NCBI GenBank assembly: GCA_964445645.1 | Contig: CAYULH010000001.1 | Location: 92,268 to 156,267 of the forward strand | DNA from: Aureispira sp964445645 | GTDB lineage: Bacteria > Bacteroidota > Bacteroidia > Chitinophagales > Saprospiraceae | DNA: 64,000 nt | Reading direction: 5' to 3' | Shown here: positions 55,033-62,507 of the stretch, piece after piece | How the letters are laid out: each line of letters starts with the position of its first letter | How positions within the stretch are numbered: the stretch's first letter is position 1 | Position numbers and translations under genes: made by a program | Notes under the pieces: model-generated | Databases searched by the model: none | What the model saw: only the letters and a program-made list of their open reading frames with translations | Told to the model about the DNA's origin: nothing

Positions 55033-57102
55033 ATGCTAAGAATCTATTGTTTTATACTCCTAACTGTACTCTCTATACAGGGGATTTATGCCCAACAATG
55101 TGCGACTACTCAGAAGGAGCAACAAGCACTTCGTGACCCTACTATTGCACAAAAACGAGCACAAGTACGCACTCAAATATTGGCGCAAGCCCAACAAAGA
55201 ACGGTTTCCAATACCATTTATACCATTCCAGTGGTGGTGCATGTATTGTACAATGGTGCCAACCAAAATATATCCAGACAGCGCATTGATGAGCAAATCC
55301 AAATCCTCAACGAAGATTTTAGGCGACAAAATGCAGATGCTTCCTTGACTCCAAGCGATTTTTTGTCGGTGGCTGCCGATGCACAAATTGAGTTTTGCTT
55401 GGCTACACGTGATCCCAATGGACAAGCCACTACTGGCATTACTCGGCGTGCGGTTACGGTTAGTAATATTGGCAATGGAAGCGATTATTACAGCAGTGCT
55501 AGAGGCGGACAAGATGCTTGGGATGCCAGTCGCTATCTCAATATTTGGGTGTGTGAAATTGGAGGGGGAACCTTGGGGTTTACCTATAGACCCGGTACGG
55601 CTCCAGTTGGTGCAGATGGGGTAGTGATTGATTATAATAATTTTGGACAAACAGGCGCAACAGCACCCTATAATCAAGGCAGAACCACTACCCACGAAGT
55701 CGGTCATTGGCTAGATTTGGAGCATGTTTGGGGATCGGGTGGTTGCGGGCAAGATGATGGCATTAGTGATACGCCCGAGCAAGATCAGGAAAGCAATGGT
55801 TGTCCTACGCATCCTAGAACGTCTTGTGGAAGTGCCGATATGTTTATGAATTACATGGATTATACAGATGATGCTTGTATGAATATGTTTACGCAGGGGC
55901 AGAGCAATCGGATGCGTGCAACTATTCAGAGTGTGCGCCCCAATTTGCTGGTGGGCCAACGATGTGTTATTGTTAATAATGATGCAGGTGTCGAAATTAC
56001 TTTTCCAAATGGTTTGGTATGCAGTGATAGTTTGCAGGCGCAGGTGTTGTTGTACAATTATGGTGCTAATCCATTGCAATCAACAGAGCTGTATTATCAA
56101 TTGGACAATGGTGGGGTGGGCAATTTGAGTTGGACAGGCAATTTAAGCACAACCCAAAATACGCCTATTGTGTTGCCTACTTTGGCATTGGGCAGTAGCC
56201 CCAGCCACCAGCTCAAGGTATGGACCGAACAACCCAACCAGCAGAATGATCCTGCTCCTATCAATGACACGAGTGCGGTCAACTTTTTGGCCATACAGAC
56301 ACAAGCCTTGCCCTTAAATGAAGGCTTTCAGCAGCCGTCATTGCCTGCCGGCTGGCAGATCAATAATCCTGATGCTACGATTACTTGGGCGCAAAATACG
56401 CAAGTAGGGCAATCGAGTAGTGCTTCTTTTTTTGTAGATAATTGGGATTATCAAGGTCAATTGGGCGCTGTCGATTATTTGGTAATGCCTGCTGTGGGCT
56501 TGCCCAATAACACCATTCCTGTATTGCAGTTTGATGTGGCTTATGCCTTGTTTACGCCCTCGGGCTATGGCGATACCTTGCGGGTACAAGCCTCTAATGA
56601 TTGTGGTACGACTTGGGCAACGGTGTACGAAAAGGGCGGTTCTGTATTGTCTACAATTACAGGTACTAGCTCGGTAGAGTTTGTTCCACAAGCAAGCGAA
56701 TGGCGCAGAGAAACAGTGGGCCTAAATGCTTATCAGGGAGAAAAATCGTTGCAATTGCGTTTTGAGCATATCAGCGAGGCCGAGAATAATTTGTATATTG
56801 ATAATATCAACATCAGTGTACTGAATAATATCACTAATCCAACAAAGTCCTCTTTTGACATGCGTGTGTTTCCCAATCCTAGTCGTGGACAAGTACAATT
56901 GGCGTTGACACTTCCCTCAATGGGCGAGGTTATTACTTGGAGATTGTACAATACAGTAGGGCAGCAATTATTACAACAACAAGAACAAGCAGCACAAACG
57001 GCTATTTATCAATTGTCATTGGAGCAATTGCCCAAAGGCATATATTTCTTGGAAGTACAATGGGAAGGCCAACGTCAAGTACAACAAATTGTATTGCAAT
57101 AA
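55033..57102 (+). CDS. Secreted M43 (pappalysin-like) metalloprotease with T9SS sorting domain
   Basis: 689 residues. Signal peptide MLRIYCFILLTVLSIQGIYAQQ. The propeptide-like region (QQCATTQKEQQALRDPTIAQ, VVVHVLYNGANQNISRQRI) is followed by the zinc motif HEVGHWLDLEH (HExxHxxGxxH, about residues 222-232) and a Met-turn (MNYMDYTDDACMNMFTQGQ, about 271). C-terminal beta-sandwiches include a cleaved-adhesin-like domain (LNEGFQQPSLPAGWQINN), and the end is a type A sorting domain (DMRVFPNPSRGQVQLAL, LPKGIYFLEV). It should be exported by T9SS as an extracellular protease. It is flanked by two TPR-like cassettes on the other strand. Confidence 0.94.
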   Translation: MLRIYCFILLTVLSIQGIYAQQCATTQKEQQALRDPTIAQKRAQVRTQILAQAQQRTVSNTIYTIPVVVHVLYNGANQNISRQRIDEQIQILNEDFRRQNADASLTPSDFLSVAADAQIEFCLATRDPNGQATTGITRRAVTVSNIGNGSDYYSSARGGQDAWDASRYLNIWVCEIGGGTLGFTYRPGTAPVGADGVVIDYNNFGQTGATAPYNQGRTTTHEVGHWLDLEHVWGSGGCGQDDGISDTPEQDQESNGCPTHPRTSCGSADMFMNYMDYTDDACMNMFTQGQSNRMRATIQSVRPNLLVGQRCVIVNNDAGVEITFPNGLVCSDSLQAQVLLYNYGANPLQSTELYYQLDNGGVGNLSWTGNLSTTQNTPIVLPTLALGSSPSHQLKVWTEQPNQQNDPAPINDTSAVNFLAIQTQALPLNEGFQQPSLPAGWQINNPDATITWAQNTQVGQSSSASFFVDNWDYQGQLGAVDYLVMPAVGLPNNTIPVLQFDVAYALFTPSGYGDTLRVQASNDCGTTWATVYEKGGSVLSTITGTSSVEFVPQASEWRRETVGLNAYQGEKSLQLRFEHISEAENNLYIDNINISVLNNITNPTKSSFDMRVFPNPSRGQVQLALTLPSMGEVITWRLYNTVGQQLLQQQEQAAQTAIYQLSLEQLPKGIYFLEVQWEGQRQVQQIVLQ

Positions 57103-57119
57103 GCAATAAAAGAGCAGGT

Positions 57120-58268
57120 CTAAAATCTTTGGAGCTGCTCCAATCCTTCTAGGGCAGGCGTGTAATTGGGGCTAATCTCTAGGATTTCTTGATAGGTTTC
57201 AATCGCCTTGTTATAATTTTCGGTTTGGGCATACAGCTTGGCCAATTTTATTAATAAAAAAATATTCATAGGCTGCATTTCCAAGGCCAATTTGTAGTAA
57301 TGAATGGCTTGTTGATGGTTTTCAATACTAGTAGATAACTTTAGCAGGGCTTCTAGCGGGGCTGCAAAATATTTATTTTCGTCTAAAGCCTGTTCAAAAT
57401 GTTGTTGAGCTGCATCAAAATTACCCCATCCTTTCCAGTTAATCATTCCTAGCAGATAATAGATTTGATCGGCTTCTACCCAAATTCCTTTGTCTCTTAG
57501 GGCGAGTGCCTGCTTTAGTGCCTGTTGGGCATGTAGCCACTGTTTTTCTTGGATTTCTAATTGCGCCAAGGCTATCCAAGCTGCCCCATAGTCGGGATGC
57601 TCCTGAAGACACCAATGCCAAGTGGCACGAGCCGCATCAATCTGGTTCAGATCTTTGGTATAATAATCGGCCAAGCGGCGAAGAATATGTTTTTCAGGTT
57701 GTATGGCATAAGCCTTTTTGTAATACTCTACAATAGTGTTTTGTAGTTGGACACCCGATAAATCGGAAGGTGGACACTTGCGAAGCAACCCAGCATAATT
57801 ATAATACAAATAACTATCTTGAGGTAGATGGGCTAATACCAGATTATAAAAGGCATAAGCTGCACCTTCAAATTCAGGAGCAGCACTAATAAAGTTGGCA
57901 GCATCTACATAGAACAACGCCTTTTTGTTATCACTCAACAAATAAGGGCGATACAAGGGTTCTTTTTTTAAGAATTGTTGGATGGTTGAATAATGCTCAG
58001 GTTTTAGGGTCAATTCGCCAATAAGATGATGAAAAGCATGAAGCGATAACTGTGGCCAAACATCTGTAGCTTGTTGTTTTAATAACTGAACCACTGCCTC
58101 ATTGACCTCCTTTTGTTGTTGGTACAAGAGCGCAATTTCCAAAGGAATAAGCAATTGTTGTACTCCTTGTGGGTGGTGGTGTAGCAAACTGATTGCTAAT
58201 AGCACATTTTGGTCATTGGGACTGGCCAAAAGAGCGTGAATATTTTCTATTTCTCGGGGAGATAGCAT
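57120..58268 (-). CDS. TPR repeat protein
   Basis: 382 residues. At least four or five TPR units are visible from about residue 170 onward (AYAIQPEKHILRRLADYY, QEHPDYGAAWIALAQLEI, LEMQPMNIFLLIKLAKLYAQ, LEISPNYTPALEGLEQL). The N-terminal 50 residues resemble the 53486 product. No signal peptide. It is probably a protein-binding scaffold. The upstream gene starts 2 bp beyond this start codon in a tightly coupled pair. Convergent stop codons of the metalloprotease and this gene are 18 bp apart. Confidence 0.85.
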   Translation of the reverse strand: MLSPREIENIHALLASPNDQNVLLAISLLHHHPQGVQQLLIPLEIALLYQQQKEVNEAVVQLLKQQATDVWPQLSLHAFHHLIGELTLKPEHYSTIQQFLKKEPLYRPYLLSDNKKALFYVDAANFISAAPEFEGAAYAFYNLVLAHLPQDSYLYYNYAGLLRKCPPSDLSGVQLQNTIVEYYKKAYAIQPEKHILRRLADYYTKDLNQIDAARATWHWCLQEHPDYGAAWIALAQLEIQEKQWLHAQQALKQALALRDKGIWVEADQIYYLLGMINWKGWGNFDAAQQHFEQALDENKYFAAPLEALLKLSTSIENHQQAIHYYKLALEMQPMNIFLLIKLAKLYAQTENYNKAIETYQEILEISPNYTPALEGLEQLQRF

Positions 58269-58270
58269 CG

Positions 58271-58750
58271 TTATTCTTCTTCCATTTGATCACTCAATGG
58301 TTCACCCCATACCTCTGCCTCTTCCTCTTCGTCTGTATCTTCAGCAGCAGGCCAATACAGCGAAAGCTCTATACCAATTCCCAGCTTTCCAGCTAATTGT
58401 AAGAGTTTGGCCGGCAAAAAATTGGTTTGTACAAATTTGTTGCTGTTTAAGTTACACTCATAAGGCAAATCAAAATGCCAATCTTCGAGTTCATAATGCT
58501 CTTGCAAAATACTCAAATAAGGGCTATAAACCTCCAAAAAGGAAATCATATCTACTACTTGTCCTTCTACATCGTGCCAATCTCGATCGCTCACTTCGCA
58601 CGAAAAACCATAATCATTTACAGGGGTTTTGTCAACACTAATTTTTAGAATATCCCCTTTCTCATGCTGCTGATAAACAGGTAAATCGGGATGCTGCTCT
58701 AGAAATTTCTTAAAAGAGTGGTCTTTGCTACTAACGTGAAAAATACACAT
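58271..58750 (-). CDS. Hypothetical acidic protein coupled to the TPR gene
   Basis: 159 residues. It begins MCIFHVSSKDHSFKKFLEQH and includes VNDYGFSCEVSDRDWHDVEGQ, an alpha/beta middle (DMISFLEVYSPYLSILQEHY) and an acidic tail (AAEDTDEEEEAEVWGEP). It has no signal peptide or known motif. It resembles small DUF proteins next to TPR genes but I do not assign a family. The stop codon is 2 bp from the TPR start codon, implying translational coupling. Confidence 0.7.
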   Translation of the reverse strand: MCIFHVSSKDHSFKKFLEQHPDLPVYQQHEKGDILKISVDKTPVNDYGFSCEVSDRDWHDVEGQVVDMISFLEVYSPYLSILQEHYELEDWHFDLPYECNLNSNKFVQTNFLPAKLLQLAGKLGIGIELSLYWPAAEDTDEEEEAEVWGEPLSDQMEEE

Positions 58751-58926
58751 AGGGATGGTATAACTAAATTACATTTAATGGTTTTGTCAATGTTAACACA
58801 ACCAAAAGGACAAGGACAATGTTGTGTGATTCTAACATTTTATGGTCATTTTATTTTATTCGAAACCACAAAACAGCCTGTAAGATAGTTATTCTTATCT
58901 ACTTAAGCAATGCTATAGCCAGTCAA

Positions 58927-58975
58927 AAGTCATCCTATAGGCTCAAAAATGACTTTTGAGCCTATAGAATGACTT
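58927..58975 (-). terminator. Terminator of the DUF6428 gene
   Basis: 22-bp arms at 58927-58948 and 58954-58975 with a 5-nt loop. The one non-identical position is U-G on the minus strand. The stem begins 6 bp after the gene's stop codon and is followed by four U, fitting a minus-strand terminator. Confidence 0.8.
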
Positions 58976-58980
58976 GTTGT

Positions 58981-59451
58981 TTAGCAACAACCCGATTTGG
59001 GATCACAAGCATTGCCCACAATCAAATCAGCCAAATTAACTTTGGGCTTTTGGCTGGGAATATTACAGGCATCTTTGGCTAAACAAGTGGTATGGGTCGA
59101 AACCAATAGAAAATTTTTGCCATCAAAATCCAAGGCAAATTTAGCAATGGTATTGGGACCTTGGTATTCTACTTCTATTTCCTCGTTGCCCAGTCCCAGT
59201 GTTTTTTCGGATAACTCAATGATGTGTAGCAATTTTTCGGGATGCAAGCGGTGGTCATAATCTTGTGCATTCCACAATTGGAAACTAATTTTTTCTTCTT
59301 GACGTACTGTGCCTCCACAGTCGATAAAATGCTTGCTTACTTTGCCCACTTCTGTCACGTGAAAATGACGGGGTACTAAATCCCCATCAGGCAATTGAAA
59401 GGCAATTTCTGAAAGCGACTTTAAGGCGGTTTTTACATCTGATAAGTTCAT
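58981..59451 (-). CDS. DUF6428 family protein
   Basis: 156 residues. The motifs LPDGDLVPRHFHVTEVG, FIDCGGTVRQEEKISFQLW, LGLGNEEIEVEYQGPNT and LAKDACNIPSQKPKV follow the pattern of a Bacteroidota family I know as DUF6428, often found next to ArsR regulators and arsenic genes. The conserved Cys and His residues and the C-terminal Gly-Cys-Cys suggest metal or thiol chemistry. The family's function is unknown. It lies 144 bp after arsR on the same strand, with a large palindromic element between them. Confidence 0.75.
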   Translation of the reverse strand: MNLSDVKTALKSLSEIAFQLPDGDLVPRHFHVTEVGKVSKHFIDCGGTVRQEEKISFQLWNAQDYDHRLHPEKLLHIIELSEKTLGLGNEEIEVEYQGPNTIAKFALDFDGKNFLLVSTHTTCLAKDACNIPSQKPKVNLADLIVGNACDPKSGCC

Positions 59452-59493
59452 GAATGGTAGTTATAATAATGAAGTATAGATTTTTTAACATAA

Positions 59494-59592
59494 TACTTAG
59501 TGGATTTTTTACTTTTTTTACACTCGCAAAGCGATCTGACTTAGTTTGTACAGTGTACAGACTAATCAGTAAGATAAAAAATCCACGAAGTA
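59494..59592. repeat. 99-bp palindromic repeat element between arsR and the DUF6428 gene
   Basis: 18-bp inverted repeats TACTTAGTGGATTTTTTA (59494-59511) and TAAAAAATCCACGAAGTA (59575-59592), one mismatch, enclose a second palindrome TTAGTTTGTACA (59541-59552) and TGTACAGACTAA (59554-59565). It ends 4 bp from the arsR stop codon. Related pieces occur near 17459-17483 and 17609-17626. It may be a non-autonomous mobile element or a processing site within the arsR message. Confidence 0.65.
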
Positions 59593-59595
59593 AGG

Positions 59596-59922
59596 TTAAC
59601 AACAAGAATTCTTAAAAGCCTGATTGATAAAACCGCCCAACAGTTGCTGTACTTGCTGCCAAGCCGTAGGATCCAAGCAGTAGCAAACACTAGTACCGGC
59701 AATAGTGCCTTGAATGAGTCCTGCCTCTTTGAGTGCCTTGAGATGTTGCGAAATCGTGGCTTGTGCCAAACCAATTTCCTGTACCAAATCCCCACACACA
59801 CATTGTTGCTGCTGCAAAAGGTATTGCACAATAGCAATGCGAGCAGGGTGGCCCAATACCTTGGCATAAGCCGCCAATACATTTTGCTCTGTTGTAAACA
59901 ACTCGGATTTAATCAAGCCCAT
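59596..59922 (-). CDS. ArsR/SmtB family metal(loid)-responsive repressor
   Basis: 108 residues from the ATG at 59922 (MGLIKSELFTTEQNVLAAYAKVLGHPARIAIVQYLL); the longer in-frame start adds an unrelated 30-residue tail. The metal site is CVCGDLVQEI, matching the alpha-3N Cys pair of arsenic sensors, and ATISQHLKALKEAGLI is the recognition helix. The C terminus ends in Cys-Cys, which could add a third ligand. When metal-free, such proteins repress their operator. A 24-bp operator-like palindrome lies 16-39 bp upstream of the start. No arsenic transporter or reductase gene is within the window; DUF6428 follows. Confidence 0.9.
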   Translation of the reverse strand: MGLIKSELFTTEQNVLAAYAKVLGHPARIAIVQYLLQQQQCVCGDLVQEIGLAQATISQHLKALKEAGLIQGTIAGTSVCYCLDPTAWQQVQQLLGGFINQAFKNSCC

Positions 59923-59937
59923 AATTTTCTTTGTTTG

Positions 59938-59961
59938 ATTGTTATATTGCAATATTACGAT
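59938..59961. promoter_or_regulatory. Candidate ArsR operator
   Basis: A 24-bp imperfect palindrome, ATTGTTATATTG (59938-59949) joined directly to CAATATTACGAT (59950-59961), with two mismatched positions and a perfect ATATTGCAATAT core. Its position in the arsR leader fits autoregulation. Confidence 0.6.
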
Positions 59962-59977
59962 TAAGGACTTAAAAAAA

Positions 59978-59999
59978 CAAGTTCCTGTAGAGGAACTTG
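59978..59999 (-). terminator. Terminator of the lipoprotein gene ending at 60025
   Basis: Perfect 9-bp arms CAAGTTCCT (59978-59986) and AGGAACTTG (59991-59999), 4-nt loop. On the minus strand the hairpin is followed by seven U, so it ends the lipoprotein message just upstream of arsR. Confidence 0.9.
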
Positions 60000-60024
60000 C
60001 TGTTCTTAACATTTTTATAGCAGC

Positions 60025-61494
60025 TTAAACATCTGTATCTTCAATCAGAGTTTTGAGTTCTGCTTCACTTTCTAGTTGGTCAATAGTAGTAACCAATTCA
60101 AAATCTACGGTGGGTTTTTCTTGCCCTTTGAGGGATTCAAAATCTAGGGCTTGGTAAGCCTTGCTGCTGTATACCGCTACTTTTTTGTCGGGCAAAATAC
60201 TGATAAATTTAGCTTTATTATCAGGTAGTAAAACCACATTAGCCCACATATTTTTGGGATATTTGATAACGGTTTTGCCATCTTCGGGCAAGCAAATCAC
60301 CCAATCCAAATCCTCCATATCCTTGGCTTTAAAATCGGCTACTATCTCAATTTTATTTTCTTCCTTAAACAAGCGATCATAATTATAAATACCAAAGCCC
60401 GCAATCTCAAAGGAACGCAATACAGCCGCTTGCTGCTCTCTACGCAAGCGCAATTTTTCCAACTCTTCTCTGTATTTTTCCTCTTTGCTAGAAATATCTT
60501 TAAGAACGGTTGCTATATTGTTTTTCCAGCGTTCGGGCGTGTAATCAAACAAGTACTTCAAGGGCACCAAAATTTGAATTTTACCCACAAACTCTTTTCC
60601 GTCCAGTTTGGCTGTTAGCTCATAAGTTTTGCCTTGGAGCAGCTTTACACTCATAGCACATTTTTTGTAACGTGCCCAACTAGGGAAGCGTCTGCCCACA
60701 TTTTTCCAGATGAGCATATCGGCAGGGTAGTGGCTGGTTTCGTATTTGATATACTGATAAAGACTGCTTTTGTAGGCATCAATATTATAGGCTTTGAATT
60801 TGCGGCGCACCTTGGAGTTGGCTCTATTGGCGGCACTCAAGGGGTTGCTATCAAAACTAACATCGAGCACCCCATCATAATTGAACACAAAATAAGGCGA
60901 ACTAGCACTGCCCATTTTTTTGGTAATGCTTTTTATTTCTTGGTCTAATACCGCTCGTTGAGGATTGGGAGTCGATTTTACATGGTCTACAAATTGCCAA
61001 CCTGTTGCTTCATTGAGTGCAAAGAAATTATAATCCTCCCCCTCTGCAAAAGAGGCCAAATCAACCTGAATACCACGGCCTTCCTTGATGGCTAATGCTG
61101 CTCCATTTTGCTCGCCTGCAATGTCAAACATGCCTGCTGTCTGAAAGTGTTGTTCCTGCCCATTGCTATTATAATTCATAGGAATACCCGACAATACCAC
61201 ACTAGCAGCATCGTGGTACTCTCTGTATTTGATAACAGCTTCTCCCGTGACCGTGGCCCCTGTGGCATCTACCAAGGAGTTGGCACGAATCGTAATTTGG
61301 GTGCCAGATGCTATACTCAAGGTAGTATCTTTTTCGGTATTGATGCTAAATTGTTGGTAAGCTGGAGCCAATTCGGGAATAGGAGGGGCAACTAAACCTA
61401 CAGATGCTTTGGGGGGGGGAGTGGCTGTATTGCAAGCCGTCATTAGTAAAACAAAACCCAGCATAAGGCTTGTCAATCGTGTTAATGCACTCAT
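60025..61494 (-). CDS. Lipoprotein with C9 tract after the lipobox
   Basis: 489 residues. The signal peptide ends in the lipobox LMTAC (about residue 21). Nine C in a row (61411-61419) encode the Pro triplet of TATPPPKAS right after the lipidated Cys. Residues about 50-155 hold a DUF-like beta-sandwich (TLSIASGTQITIRANSLVDA, GEAVIKYREYHDAASVVLSG) common in Bacteroidota surface lipoproteins; the rest is helical, with a coiled-coil-like EKYREELEKLRLRREQQ and a C-terminal alpha/beta segment. No enzyme motif. A periplasmic or surface role is inferred. The upstream gene (61537) lies 42 bp away and may share its transcript. Confidence 0.8.
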   Translation of the reverse strand: MSALTRLTSLMLGFVLLMTACNTATPPPKASVGLVAPPIPELAPAYQQFSINTEKDTTLSIASGTQITIRANSLVDATGATVTGEAVIKYREYHDAASVVLSGIPMNYNSNGQEQHFQTAGMFDIAGEQNGAALAIKEGRGIQVDLASFAEGEDYNFFALNEATGWQFVDHVKSTPNPQRAVLDQEIKSITKKMGSASSPYFVFNYDGVLDVSFDSNPLSAANRANSKVRRKFKAYNIDAYKSSLYQYIKYETSHYPADMLIWKNVGRRFPSWARYKKCAMSVKLLQGKTYELTAKLDGKEFVGKIQILVPLKYLFDYTPERWKNNIATVLKDISSKEEKYREELEKLRLRREQQAAVLRSFEIAGFGIYNYDRLFKEENKIEIVADFKAKDMEDLDWVICLPEDGKTVIKYPKNMWANVVLLPDNKAKFISILPDKKVAVYSSKAYQALDFESLKGQEKPTVDFELVTTIDQLESEAELKTLIEDTDV

Positions 61495-61536
61495 AGTATA
61501 TAGTTTTTATGGTAAAAAGGTCTTTATTTTAATGCG

Positions 61537-62250
61537 CTACAAGAGTATCCAATGATAGGGCAGTAGTGCTTGTTGTTGGTAATAATCGACAGCTATATTG
61601 GCATAGGCATGTTGCCCCTCTTGTGGGTATTTGGCACCATAGGGAAAAAAGTGTTGCTGGCTCCGCCTCTGAAGCGTGGGCCAATCTTGCTGAAATCCAC
61701 TATTATAGGCTGTTGCCAAAAGGGTTATTTTTTGGGCAGCCGTTGGTGTTACCAGACCAAACCCTGTGCGTGCTTGCATACAAACCACAAAAGCACACAA
61801 GTATTGTACTTGCCCTTGTATGGTACACAACCTATCTAGTCGGGCTTGGCGTTTTTCCATGGGCGTGTGATTGGCTTGTGGCAAGAGCTGGGAGAAGGCA
61901 GTTTGCCCTTCGGGCCAGTCTTGTAGGCATTGCTCTATGGTTTCTGCAAAGGAGGGCTTCATCTGAAAAGCACCAATCGAAAAATCTGCCCAAGCAGCCC
62001 CACCCTCTACATAAGCCAGTGCTAATGCTTCTGTTTCTAGTAAGTTTTGCCATTCGTTATACCGTATTAATTCAGGAAAAATAATAGCACTAAGCTCTTT
62101 TGCTTCCAGACCATGATAAGCAGCTTGCACTTGCAGCATGGATTGATGCTCTTGCACCCAATTTTGTGCTTTTTGGTAGCTATCGCCATAGTGAGCAGCA
62201 TAATTGACAGCAGTGGTCGGCAACAAAAAAGAGAGGAGATAAACGAGCAT
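61537..62250 (-). CDS. Putative lytic-transglycosylase-like (SLT-fold) periplasmic protein
   Basis: 237 residues. The N terminus MLVYLLSFLLPTTAVNYA looks like a signal peptide. IIFPELIRYN could hold the catalytic Glu; DFSIGAFQMKPSFAE resembles the S-x-G-x-x-Q-x-x-P loop, and LLATAYNSGFQ resembles the AYNAG motif of soluble lytic transglycosylases. The order and spacing fit the lysozyme superfamily, but conservation is weak, so the call is tentative. If correct, it would cleave peptidoglycan in the periplasm. The next gene, a lipoprotein, starts 42 bp downstream on the same strand. Confidence 0.6.
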   Translation of the reverse strand: MLVYLLSFLLPTTAVNYAAHYGDSYQKAQNWVQEHQSMLQVQAAYHGLEAKELSAIIFPELIRYNEWQNLLETEALALAYVEGGAAWADFSIGAFQMKPSFAETIEQCLQDWPEGQTAFSQLLPQANHTPMEKRQARLDRLCTIQGQVQYLCAFVVCMQARTGFGLVTPTAAQKITLLATAYNSGFQQDWPTLQRRSQQHFFPYGAKYPQEGQHAYANIAVDYYQQQALLPYHWILL

Positions 62251-62345
62251 AACAAAAAAGGATTAGTGCGTTATTTTTGTAGTATCTCTTTAACGCAATA
62301 CAATGGAATTACATTGTATAAAAACCTTATTATGAGGCAAAAAAC

Positions 62346-62414
62346 AGCATAAATTATGCTAAAAAAATGAAAAAAAAAGATCCATTATGCTGTCGATTGG
62401 ACGACAGCATAATG
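62346..62414 (-). terminator. Tandem terminators of the CHAT-domain gene
   Basis: Hairpin 1: perfect 13-bp arms CATTATGCTGTCG (62383-62395) and CGACAGCATAATG (62402-62414), loop of 6, followed on the minus strand by a U9 run. Hairpin 2: AGCATAA (62346-62352) and TTATGCT (62354-62360), followed by a U6 run. Both are oriented for the gene ending at 62508. Confidence 0.85.
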
Positions 62415-62507
62415 CATGGTTTTTGAAAAGATACAGGTTTTTGTGAGAAAAAAAATTGATTTTTTTTGAACTGGGTTCAAATGCCCCGAAATCTATGCTG
62501 GGCGGCA

